From positions 43,725,283-43,789,282 of the forward strand of contig NC_133771.1 in assembly GCF_003597395.2 (NCBI RefSeq): DNA of 64,000 bases. Direction: 5' to 3'. Position 1 is the first letter of the stretch. Every line of letters starts with the position of its first letter. Source of the DNA: Chelonoidis abingdonii. Its lineage: Eukaryota > Chordata > Testudines > Testudinidae. The notes below the pieces were generated by a model. The model was not told the origin of the DNA and searched no databases. It saw only the letters and a list, made by a program, of their open reading frames with translations. The position numbers and the translations under genes are program-made. Below are positions 1 through 11,355 of the stretch, one piece after another.

Positions 1-229
1 TAGGCTTATTTCTGTGGTGGAGAATATTGGAAAGGCTGAAGTACTCATTGTTTCATTCGGTCTTTACGGCAGGATCAACTCCGACTTATACACTGGAGGG
101 AACGCTGAGGGAGAGGAGGAGAGCAGTCAACTGTTATAGAGTGGTAGTTAGGGACTACTTAAAGACGGTTCGACATGCACAGTCTATGGACCGGATACGA
201 CGAACTGCATCGAGGTGGTGTGAGGGAGT

Positions 230-1693
230 TTAGTGATGTGATGCAGAGCAGTTGACATTATCTTTGATAATTCATGGCAGAACGGAGAGGTCCCAGAGGA
301 CTGCAGTAAAGCAAAATTCAGTACCTATCTTTTTAGAGGGAAAGGAAGATCAAGGGAACTATCAGACATCGTCCTCACTCAATTCCTGAAAATCATGGAG
401 CAGGCTGCTGAAGGAATCCAATCTTAAACACTATAGAGGAACCAGGTGATCAGAGCATGTCGCATGGACTTCCAAGTGGTAAATCATGCTGACCAACCTG
501 ATTTGTTTCTTACGATGAGATGACTGGACTGTGGATGGGGGCACGCTGTTGATGTTGTATCCCTTTGATTCAGTTAGGGCTTTTGACCGGTTTTCCACAG
601 CATTCTCATCAGAAACTAAGGACAGTTGGTTGGGGAATGGACTGTGAAGTGGATAGGAAATGGTTGAATTCATGGGCTCAGCGGGTAGGTATCAATTGGC
701 ACACTCTCTGTGCACCTGTAACAAGTGGTGTGCCGGGGTTGTCTTAGGGCGTTCTATTTCAATTGTCTTCATTAATTGATCTTGTGATGGGATTAGCTTG
801 CACATTACGTAAATTTGCAGATGACACAGTTGGGGGGGTGGTGGACCTCTGAGGGCAGGATAGGATTTCTGGGAGCTTAGACAAATTGGAGAAGTGGGCA
901 CAAGAAACTCATGAAGTTCAACAGGACAAGTGCAAGTCCTGGATTAGGAAGAAAACCCGCATGTACTGCTACAGGCTGGCACTGCTGGCTAATGTAGCAG
1001 TTGCTTGAAGAAAAGGATCTTGGGGCTTACGGTAGATGGAAGTTGAACATGAGCAACAGTGCTGCTCTTGTAGCAAAGGCCTTAATAGCATACAGTGCTG
1101 TCATTAGTAGGAGTGTTTGCCAGCAGATCGAGGGATGTTGACTATTTCCCTCTGATTCGGCACTGGTGAGGGCCGCATCTGGGAATTACTGTGTTTCCAG
1201 TTTGGCGCCTCACCTTACAAAGGAGATGGCACAATGGATGGGAGTCCAGCGGAGGGCAACAATGTTTAAGTAGACGGTAGACTGACTTATGAGAGAGCTG
1301 AAGGACTGGGCTTATTTAGCCTGCGAAGAGGATCGACTAAGGGGGGGATTTGATAGCACTTTCAATACTTTGAAGGATGTTCAAGGAGGAGGAGTAGGCT
1401 GTTTCTTCAGTTGTGTGACGCGAGTGACGAAAGAGCAATGGTTGAAGTTGCAGTTGCGGAAGGTCGCGAGGCTGGATATTAGAAAAAACTTTCTGACTAG
1501 GAGAGTGGTGAAGTATTGGAATGGGTTACCTAGGGAGGTGGTAGAATCTCCATCTTTAGAGCTATTTAAAGTCCGGCTAGACCGCACCCTGGCTGGGATT
1601 ATTTAGGGAAAATGGTCCTGCCTTTAGCAGGGGGTTGGACTAGATGACCTCATGAGGTCCCTTCCAACCTTTTGATTCTATGATTCTATGATA
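230..1693 (+). mobile_element. CR1-type LINE fragment, degraded, with 3' end
   Basis: Translated pieces in several frames match the CR1 reverse transcriptase. There is a LTNLI.F.DEM-like stretch near 495-525, an ACTLRKFADDT motif near 800-832, and a C-terminal part at 1289-1606 with LDIRKNF, VVKYWNGLPREVVESPS and LFKVRLDRTL. The element ends in the CR1 3' signature: tgatgacct-like text, then the direct octamer repeat gattctatgattctatg at about 1673-1691. It is split by frameshifts and stops, so it is dead. Bases 1-229 are probably an extension of the same element but are not recognised. It runs antisense to CSMD1. Confidence 0.8.
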
Positions 1694-1719
1694 ACTTAGA
1701 TAATTATTTCACATCTTAG

Positions 1720-2190
1720 CTCTAATGACTAATGACTGGTTTGACGCATATTCCAGTGTGTTGATACCAGTCACAGAGGCCAAACGCACAGCCCAAACCA
1801 ACTACAAGACAGAATCAAATGAAAAAAAACCTTACAAGCATCAAGAGTGGCAAGAACCAAGGTACAAGAAACTTCCTGATGCTATGCCATTGACTATTGG
1901 CTGTACTTATGTGAAAGCATCCATGTAGCAGCTGATGCTGGCAACATCAGAAACATGTATGATGGGATCCAGAAAACCTTGGCTCCAACTTCCAAGAAGA
2001 TAGCCCCACTGGAATCAATGACGGGGGAAACAATCAATGACCACACCAAGCAGATGGATTGCTGGGTAGAAACCTACTCTGAGCTTTACTCTGATGAAAA
2101 TATCAAGACACTGCCTATGAAAACACTATATAATGATGCCAGAGTAAAGTATGTTGGCAGAGTTCATTGTAAAGTCACAAAATAGTAAAT
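1720..2190 (+). mobile_element. RTE-like LINE fragment
   Basis: Two adjacent reading frames (1725-1928 and 1955-2185) carry a segment of a non-LTR retrotransposon polyprotein upstream of the reverse transcriptase. Visible are VTEAKRTAQTNYK, then in another frame a YWLYLCESI-like stretch, AADAGNIRNMYDGIQK, and TKQMDCWVETYSELYSDEN. I associate this pattern with RTE-clade LINEs of reptiles. At least one frameshift and a stop separate the pieces. The clade name comes from memory and is moderately certain. Confidence 0.6.
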
Positions 2191-2504
2191 TGCAAATGAA
2201 TTGATACAAACAAGGAAAGGTTAACACATAACCTGGTTTTGTCTATGTCTTAAATAGATGTGAGTTTTCCTTTAGTATTAATGAAAAACTGATTTTATAT
2301 TTTCCCCCCTTCTTTCAAATGAACACCACAGGGAACTAATTTTATTCTTGAAACATGACTGACTTCAATTGAACAAAAATCTGAGACTAGTGAACCATAA
2401 AAATTACTCATCTATTTAATAAAGGCAATAATGTGTGTCCAATACCCATTATCTATTAATTAAGATCTAAGGCTCTGATCCTACACTTAGTGCTTGTCTA
2501 TCTA

Positions 2505-2685
2505 AACTAGGTAAATTTGCACTATTGTAATTACACTGATGTAGCTATACTAGTAAAAACCTCTAATGTAGAAACACTGCATAGATGTAAAATGTGGTTT
2601 ACAAATACTTGGCTTAAATTAACTCAGTAACTTAGCTGTAGCTATACTGTTGCAAAAAAAGCCCCATATAGATAAGGTCTTACAC
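2505..2685. mobile_element. Old MITE remnant
   Basis: The segment is bounded by cttgtctatctaaac on the left and tatagataaggtct on the right, an imperfect inverted pair of the CTTGTCTA type seen in hAT-like MITEs of sauropsids. The internal text tgtagctatac occurs in both halves. No target duplication was verified. It is probably an old non-autonomous DNA transposon. Confidence 0.4.
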
Positions 2686-3039
2686 ACATTCTCAACTGTA
2701 CTCACTCACATGAATAACCCCACTAAAGTAAATGGGAATACTTACGTGAATACACGCATGTGTATATTTTTTTGAAGGATCATTGCCTAAAACTAATTTT
2801 TTGTTTTTAAAAATTAACAATACTGTGCTATATATTATTGTTACCGCTGCGTCAAATATTCATTTGAATTATGAACAAAATGCAGTGTTTCCTGAAAAAG
2901 TGACGTCAATGGAAATTTCCACCATACTAAAAGAAATGGGGGGGTGGGACTAGCAGGTAACAGGGATACATGTGAAAATATTTTTATGAGGTATATCGTG
3001 GTACATTTTTTAATTCTAACCAAGAGAATTGAAAAAGGA

Positions 3040-4425
3040 GATTACAACAGGTCACACTGAAAAGTGAACTGTAAGGCTGAAGAGAGGTTACTATTGGTGT
3101 TCTTCAGGAACTGATTTTGGGACTAATCTTATTTAACATGTTTATTAATACCCTGGTACAAAAAGTGGGAGTATGCCAATAAAATTTCTTGATGACAGAA
3201 AGTTGGGAGTTATTGCCAATACAGAGGAGGACAAGATTATCATACGAAAAGATCTGGACAACTTTGAAAACTCGAGTAATAGAAATGGGATGAAATTTAA
3301 TAGTCCAAAGTGCAAGGTCATGCACTTTGGGACTAACAACAAGAATTTTTGCTATAAGATGGGGACATGTCAGTTGGAAGCAACAGAGGAGGAGAAAGAC
3401 TTGGATGATCAAAGGATGACAATGAGCCATCAGTGTGATGCGGCTATGAAAAAGGCTAATGCAATCCTAGGAGGCATCAGGTGATATATTTCCAGTAGAG
3501 ACAGTGAAGCGCTAGTATCATTATACAAAGCACCAATAAGACCTCAGCTGGATTACTGTGCAATTCTCATCTCCCGCATTTAAGAAAGATGGACTCAAAC
3601 TGGAATAAGAGCAGAGAAGGACTACTAGGATAATCAGAGGAATGGAAAACCTACCTTATGAGAGAAGACTCAAAGAGCTTGGCTTGTTTAGCCTAACCAA
3701 ATGATGGCTGAGGGGACATAGGACCGCTCTCTAGAAATACATCAGGGAAAGAGAGGAGTTATTTAAATTATGTACCAATCTTGTCACAAGAACAAATGGA
3801 TATAAACTGGCCATCAGTAAGTTTAGGCTCCAAATTAGACAGAGGTTTCTAACCTTCAGCGGTGTGAAGTTCTGGAACAAACTTCCAATGGGAGCAGTAG
3901 GGGCAAAAAACCTAACTGGCTTCAAGACTGAACTTAATAAGTTTATGGAGAGGGAATGGTGTTATGTAATTGCCTACAATGTCATGTAGCTGATCTGTGA
4001 CTGCTAGTAGCAAATATCCCTAATGGCTGGTGAGGGGACATTAAATGGTTGTAACAGAGAATTCTTTCCCAGGTGTCTGGCTGGTGGGTCTTGCCCAAAT
4101 CTCAGGGTCCATTTGACTATCATATTCCTTCCTGGGGAAGGAATTTTTCCCCAGGTCAGATTTGCGAAGACCCTGGGTTCTTTTTGCCTTCCTCTGCAGC
4201 ATGAGTCACTTCCAGGTCTAACCTAGACAGAGTAAATAGTGGATTCTCTGTAACCTGAAGTCTTCAAATCATGAGTTGAGGAATTCTGTAACTCAGCCAG
4301 AGGTTAGGGATCGATTACTGGAATGGGTGGGCGAAGGTCTATGGTCTGAAATGTGCACGAGGTTAGACTAGTTGGTTATGATGGTCCCTTCTGGCCTTAA
4401 AGTCTATGAGTATGTGTGTTCATAC
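3040..4425 (+). mobile_element. CR1-type LINE 3' fragment with reverse transcriptase remnant
   Basis: Positions 3173-3484 encode the middle of a CR1-like reverse transcriptase: FLDDRKLGVIANTEEDKI, then NRNGMKFNSPKCKVMHFG, then MTMSHQCDAAMKKANAILGG. After frameshifts, the C-terminal part ([18 protein letters not shown], then YKLAISKFRLQ and FSGVKFWNKLP) continues to about 3950. The 3' untranslated region follows, ending in the CR1 tail text atggtcccttctggcctta and tctatgag near 4382-4410. There are several frame breaks. It is antisense to CSMD1. Confidence 0.82.
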
Positions 4426-5023
4426 CGGTATAACTGTACCCATATAATTAGACCAGTATAAATGATAAAACTTTCCCTGAATACAAGGCCTTAGTCTGTA
4501 GCATCCTTATTTAAACCTGTTTTCTCAGCTGTGTATGAAAGGAAGGAGGACAATATGCTCTCAGATATGACACAATTGGGAGCAAGTCTGCCAGCTATCA
4601 AAGAATTTGTAGATTTCCACAAAAATATAATGTGATTTAAGCTTTTGTTTATGTTCTATTCTAAGTTATTAATTCTGCTCTTTCTCCGGTACACATTGTA
4701 TAAAACAAAATTGTATCTATTATATAAATGTATGTGAGATGATCATCGTGCTGATAAGAGTGAATTTCATTCCAGTCAGGAGATATTTTTACAAGCCTTA
4801 TAAGTAACTGCTTACTGTGAATAAATGCATGTTGGACATTTGTTTTTGTTTTTAAAAAAGCATGTCCATCACATTGTTACCTAAGGTACTTCTAGCTCAA
4901 TGTTTCAACCACTAACTTATACTACCTGCAACTATTCAAAGGGCTTTTTAGACCACGTGCTATTGAGTTGGAAAACAACCAAATAAGGACTTCAGGATAA
5001 ATATTTATTTAGGCACATGAAAT
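4426..5023. other. AT-rich intronic sequence, nothing recognised
   Basis: I see no gene or recognisable repeat here. There are some vestigial motifs such as ataccggtataactgtaccc and tagaccagtataaatg near 4424-4463, which may be remains of an old MITE. Confidence 0.4.
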
Positions 5024-5566
5024 TGTCGCAGCACTAAGGCCTCTATTCTAACATGGTGGCTGTATGGCCAATTGTTGGTCATCTAAAGGTCACACTGGTA
5101 CCGTGTGCAACACCATGGTACTGTGTGCTACCTTAAGGTGCGGTGTGCAACATTATAGTGCCGTGTGCATTTTCCCGCTGTTTTTGTCTGGTCACCTAAG
5201 GGTCAGGCTAGTGCTGTATGCATAATACCAGCGTGCCGTGAGCAAAGAAATCCAATCTGACCAATTGTAATTCAGTTCAAAAGGTCAGATTAGGGTTGTG
5301 TGCAGAACAATGCTAGTGTGCTGGGTGCAGCTTCTAGTAGCTTTTAGTGTGCTGTGTGCAGATTCTATCTACATAGAGGGCACCAGCTCGTAACCTGGAA
5401 GGTGAAGGAGCTAGGGACCAATCAGATGCTGACAAGTGTAAAAGAGCCTTTGAATAAAACCATGCCTCATGCCAAAATCTGCGGGAGTATCCACATACTG
5501 ACTGAAGGCCTGATCAACCCTTCAGCCAGGGGTCTCCTCCGGATATAGCCGGCTCAGGACGTGACA
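5024..5566 (+). mobile_element. Probable solo LTR-like element with internal tandem repeats
   Basis: The interval starts TGTCGCAG and ends GGACGTGACA, giving short inverted ends TGTC/GACA as in retroviral-type LTRs. AATAAA lies at about 5454-5459, roughly 110 bp before the right end, where a polyadenylation signal would lie. The left half holds a degenerate array of a GTGCCGTGTGCA unit, like the enhancer repeats of some U3 regions. The right half has a higher CpG content than its flanks. The flanking pentamers gaaat and tttat do not match, so the borders are tentative. Confidence 0.45.
5077..5371 (+). repeat. Degenerate short tandem array, consensus near GTGCCGTGTGCA
   Basis: About nine copies of a (A/G)GT(A/G)CYGTGTGCA-like unit are readable between 5097 and 5365. 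The first four are spaced about 20 bp apart. A higher-order unit of about 90-113 bp is suggested by three blocks: ggtcatctaaaggtcacact at 5077, ggtcacctaagggtcaggct at 5190 and aaggtcagatt at 5281. Each block is followed by GTGTGCA-type units. See the finding on this array. Confidence 0.7.
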
Positions 5567-6288
5567 TTTATTTTTCGAAGTTATCTTCTACGGATTCAAT
5601 ATGCTTCTGGTGTCTGTACTGCCGGTCAGCTGCGCCTGGAATACGGTACTTGCTTTCTAATTTTCTGTGAATACTCTGTTCTTTGCTTAGTTTTCTTCTG
5701 CAGAACTGTATTTTGTTGTTATTCAGTATAAAGTGTGTATATATAGCATATGAAAGTTGAATTGTTGTATTAATAGCTATTGTTGATGTATTTTATGATG
5801 TTTGGTTAATGTGCACACAGTTCATTTAATTTAGTGTATTTGTTTTGCTTTTTAAAAGAGCAGATAAGTTTGAATTATATGGTCCCTTGTTGATGAATGT
5901 AAATAGATTGCTTCAAGTTGTGTGAATATTTCTTTTTCCAATAGTACTGTTAGTTGGTAAAAGTGCTCCTCCCCAGCCCAAGTTGTGATTTTCTCCCTGT
6001 TAATAAACGGCCACGTGGTGTTTTCAAGTTTCAATTTGTCTGGTTTTAATTTTCCTCTCTCAATTAAAAGTTCACCCGAACCTGCATTAGGGACGGATAG
6101 AAATAATAACTCAATATAACAAGAATTGCAATTGACTATAACAAGATTTTTTCCCAATAATTCACACCAACACTATCATCACTTAAACTCCTCCCATGAA
6201 AGCAATGGTAGAAGCATTAGTCTAGAAAGACACAGATGTTTTAAACATCACACGGTGTATACGTGATCTAAGGAAGTTAGAAGACAAA
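5567..6288. other. Intronic sequence without recognised gene
   Basis: This is AT-rich DNA with no supported coding region. A minus-strand open frame at 5852-6157 has no recognisable domain and ordinary intron composition. A small CpG-bearing patch near 5610-5645 may belong to the preceding LTR-like element. Confidence 0.4.
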
Positions 6289-6361
6289 GGATGAAATGTG
6301 GGCCCCATTGACATCAATAGCAAAATTCCTATTCAGTTCAATGGGCCCAGGATTTCACCCA
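6289..6361. repeat. Short palindromic repeat (amniote CCCATTGA...TCAATGGG type)
   Basis: The arms atgaaatgtgggccccattg and caatgggcccaggatttcac form an imperfect inverted repeat of about 25 bp around a short loop. This resembles a common ancient amniote MITE-like palindrome. Related CATTGA/TCAATG palindromes recur in the window near 2700, 8175, 9390, 20161, 46960 and 62355. Confidence 0.6.
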
Positions 6362-9300
6362 TTGTGTTTAAAACACTGGCAACTACCAGAAACCCCTGCA
6401 TACACCAGTGCTCTCACCATTTTTACCACCACCATAGATAGTGGTAGCAATGTTAGGAAAGGCTAATGTAGAAACAGCCTAGTGGTCCTCAGGTCATATT
6501 TGGAAATAAAATGTCAAGTAATTAGATGCTTTTATGTAAACAGATTCTGGACATAATGGGCTAAAACAGGAGTTACTGTAACATTTTGTTTACAGTATGA
6601 TTTTTGTTTGTAAAGTAAATGGGTTCTTCCTTTAGTGAAAAGGTCTGCTAGGAACTTTTCAGTTAAAGGATTACTGACAAAATAGGTTGCCATGATCTAT
6701 CATGGCAACAGAAATACTGTAAATTGTCTAGCTGTATTTGCAAATGTTTACTGAGCATGGCAAATAATCCTGCTGCAAACTCAAATAAAGCAACCTTTTC
6801 TTCTGCAATAGCAAAAACATTCCTGTCTATTTTGTAGTTATGGCATGCACAATTACAATGAGTGAAGCCAAAAGTTCATTACTGATGCAAGTGAACTAGA
6901 CTGAGATTTGGAAGAATGGTTAATGTAAAATCTCTGTTGAATTAAAGGGTACAGGTCTGCTAGCATCATTAATCCTTTTGAACTAAGATCCTCTACAGAG
7001 CAGAAGTTTTCCCTTCTCTATTCACAATTTCACTAAAAAAGTCATATTTTACTATAGCTAATGGTCCCCTTCCATTACTCAAATAGGAGACTTATAGGGC
7101 AAAGGTACATGTTATATGAAGAGGTGTTCAGGAGGAAGCACTGTTTCCTCTGAACAAATTCTGAATCAATGTATCTGGATGAAAGGTGCTTTATACAGTA
7201 TAGATGGAGTGAATTTATACAAGTACTCTAGTACAAATATTTTCAACTTAATTTCTACAAATTTTAGTTGAAAATATCTTGAATAAAATGTGAATCAATC
7301 TTTGGAAATTCCAACAAAATAAAAATTCATATTGCAGAACATTTTGAAAAACAAATGTAATTCTTTGGCATGATTTTCCTCCAAGTATATTTAGGTGCAG
7401 GGTATAAAGTGACAATTATGGGGACCTGTTCAAAACACAAAACATATGGTTTCACTAGCTGGGCTAAAAGAGGTCATTTTGGGTTTTTTTATATTTTATA
7501 GAGTGAAATGGAGGAGATTCAGTATCAAATTGTGAAAAATGAGATATTTTATTCTACCTTTCTCTCTTCTTTTCCCCTTCATAAGTGGCATAATTCAGGC
7601 AGGTATTTTATTTAATGTCTTCTGCCCAAAAGAACCTGAAACTGTCTTCATCTAAGATTGGACCCCTCAATCCAAATTATTAAAAAAATATAAACAAACA
7701 AAATTACTAAAATAATTATGCTAAAATAATCATAAGGTTCAGACAGAAAACTCACAAAAAACAAGCAGATACTGAGGTATAACTCATAGCCTTATTGGAC
7801 CAAGTACTGTTCTCAGTTATACCCATAATCACCCAGTGGAGTGGGGGAGGTGGCATTGATGTAACTAAGTGCAAAGGTGCTGTCTAGTGTACTCAGTTAT
7901 ATTGCTATAATTATACAGGTGTGTTTTTACCAGTATAAACACACACAGACAGGAGTCTTGCTGGAGCACAGCAAGGGGGCTCAAACATGCAGTATGTCTC
8001 TCCTGCTGCTCCTTTAGCAGGTATCAAATGCTCTCTGGTCATTGTGGTTCCATACACTTGATGCTAAGGGCAGCATACAAACATTTTTTCTGTTTCATTT
8101 CTTTCCTAGCACATTCAAAGAGACATAGATTTTAAGGCTACAATACATTTATTTAAATTAACATAAGTAATCTCATTGGCTTCAACAGGACAACCCACAT
8201 GTGAGAAGTTAAGCACATACATTAGTGTTTGCAGGATTGGGGCCCAAGTTATTGTTGTACAGTGGGTAAAACTTTTCCAAACGAAAATGCATAATACGCA
8301 CCAGTGAGATAAACACGGTTGAAAAATAAATATGCTTCAATGAATAAAAAATTATTCTCATTGGAAAAACAAACACTACAAGAAATAAAAGGAAATAGTA
8401 TATTGGAGTCATTTAGGTGACAAAAATGATTCTCAGGAGGATGCCAGAAAGCTCCTCATTCTAGATTATGAAATAATGACTCTGCAGGAGATAATCATTT
8501 CTGTTGTATATAGAAACAAATAGATACACTACTTATGTTCATCATAGCATAGTTTTGAGTTACAGAAGCATTGAAAGTACTTAATTCTCATTCTCAACTA
8601 CTCTGCCTTAATAAGTTAGGTTTGATCATTGTAAATTATATATTTATAAATAATAACAGCAGAATATTTCTCAGGATGTAGTTTTAATAATTGGAGAGAA
8701 GATATATGGATACTAGTATATTACCACAATATCGAATATTACTTATAGAAAACTAAAATAATAAAGAAGCAGAGTACAATTATGAAACAATACCAGTTCT
8801 TAAGTTAAAAGTTTTCCAGATTTTATTATTATAAAATACAATGTCATTGAAATGTATGACTCCTGACAAAATAGTGGTTATTACATTTTAGGGAACATAT
8901 CTAAATAACACCAAAGGATTCTTTAGACCAATAGTAATGGCCAACAGCATGATGTAGCTCTTTTTAAAGTGTGGTTTACTCCCTAAAGAGATATTTTTTT
9001 TTAATGGCAACATGTTGCTATGTTGACTGTGTCTGTTTCTGTATCTAATATGTTCAGTTTGCCAGTTTTTGTAACTACCAGCCTTGCAAACTCAGCCTAG
9101 GATCTGAAAATCAAGCTTGGTTACTTTCTTCTTGAACATCGCCACCTTTAGAAATGATTCTGCATGCAAAGTCTGTGGCATCTGTGCAATATCAGTGCCT
9201 TTAATGAAATATAGTCAATGATACTGTTGACGATGGACAAGAAGAAACAGAATCTAATTAACTCTCTCACAAGTGCAAAAATACATAAAAATAGTAAGAC

Positions 9301-11355
9301 CCCTCTTTTACAAAAGCACTTAAATTCATACTTTAATCTATCTTTATTCTGCACAGAACTTACATGGGTTTTCAACTTTTAAGCAAATTATTAAATCCCA
9401 TTGATTTCAATGAGATTTAAGCACATACTTATGTATTATCCTCAATTAGAATTCTTTCTTATCTCAGGGCCTCAAAGCTTTTTATTTTTTTTCCCCATAC
9501 CAAAGTAGTTATTGGGTATGTTTTTCTGTAGGCGAAGTTAGCAGCAACTCCAGTAGTTATGTTTTCTTAACACTTTCCAGTATATGCAACTATTTTAATT
9601 GTTTATAACTCTGCAAAATTTTAGCTGTTTTGGCTGTAATTCCACGCTTGCTCTCTCAGGCTAATTTATATTATTATGTGACAATTTCAGCATAAATAGT
9701 TCTGCCATTTCCAAAATTAAGTTAGGGAATACAAGTATGTTTGCCTAAGCTAAAAAAAATCCAACTCTTATGGTATCGTCATGCTTTGGAACATAGACAT
9801 TAAATTTGGCAAGGCAGTAGCTCTGGATTAAGGTAGATGCCTTTTGCTCTCCCTGTGAAAATTCATCCTGACTTGGCCAAATTTTTAAGCCTCTGAAAAA
9901 TCAAAAGCTCATTAGAGTTTAGCAGCTGGCTGCTCAAGTCTCTGAACATTCCAGTCTGCTGAATATACGCCTAGCCCCAAGAAGTTCCCTATATATATTT
10001 GGATGGTACATAGGAAAAAAAAATAACTTCAAGATACCCTTTGGCCCATTGTCTGTGCTTGATACAGGTATGAAGTAGAGTGAGAACAAGGAGAAACACA
10101 ATGAAAGCCCTCTGTTACACATAAAGCCAGCATAAAGTCCAGACAGAAATGCAGCCCTTGCACCCTAGTAATGAATGGGCTGCTTTATCAAATTGGGAAC
10201 CCAAAAAGCGTGGATGTTGGCAGGAGTTGTGGCCATAATTACCATCCCTTATGGACACCCTAGGCACTTGTGCAAGATTTCAAACCATATAAACTAATAC
10301 AAAAACTGTAAATAATATAGCTACCCCCATAAAGATTCAACTTCAGTCATGTAACACATTTAAAAAGGAAAACAGTAATAGACGTGTGAACCACGATTGA
10401 GATATTGTCAGATCAACCTATCATTTGGAATTTTCGGACTTCTGTGCTTGATTTCTTTCTTATCCTCAAAGTCCATTTCTCATTAATGTCAGTTTCTTGC
10501 ATTTAACTTCCATGTGTTTGCTTGTTTATTTTTTTTTAAATCTGAGCAATTCAGCTTATGGAAATTGCAAGGGGTGGAATACCTGAAAACCATCGAGTAT
10601 ATACTGGTAACAATCAAGCCATATAAACTAGCATTGCACTTATTATATGCATAAAATCTTCCTTAAAATTGCTATTTGACAAAGAAAATGTTATTTAGAA
10701 GGTCCTTCTTTCCCTCAGTGTGAGAGGTGGGAAAAGATTTCTTAGTGCGTTAATTATAATTTAATGATTCATTACAATATATAAGAAAGTAAACACCATT
10801 TGATGCTAAATAGGAATCTCTTTGCTAATTGCTATTTTTCAGTCCCACTAATTATGTTGCCATGCTAGTTAACTCACTTCAATATATTCTGAGAGTAGTA
10901 ACTGGGGAAATTGCTACCCCTCTATAGAGAGCTAAGAGTCTAATTCCTCACACACTGAGCTTGAAATTGCATCTGCCAGCTCTGGAATAATATGATGATC
11001 TAACCACCACAGTTAATTATCATTCTTAGCAACAATCATTGCAATAAATATATGATTTTAATATACCTCTACAAGTGGTGATAATGAAACCAGCAATAAC
11101 TGCACTTGACTTTATCACAGATTTTGTATTCCCATTTTTAGTCTCCCCAAAACATTCCTGCTCAGACACAAGGTAAAAAGAAATAAGTGTGTGCCATAAG
11201 TTTCAGCACTATAATGATGTGGATTTATGGGAAGGAAAAAAACAGCATTCACATTTATTTCATGCTTTAATAACGACAACAATTATTTTTTTTCAGTCCA
11301 AAAATATTCAGGTAAAACATACTAGCTGGCATAGGTAAATAATTTATCTACTTTA
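6362..11355. other. Long AT-rich intronic stretch, mostly unique sequence
   Basis: No exon or long repeat is recognised in about 5 kb. Open frames here (8209-8412, 9148-9375, 9934-10122) are short, lack domains and fit chance. The next CSMD1 exon was looked for on the minus strand and not recognised. Small palindromic remnants occur near 8175-8220 and 9390-9430. Confidence 0.5.
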
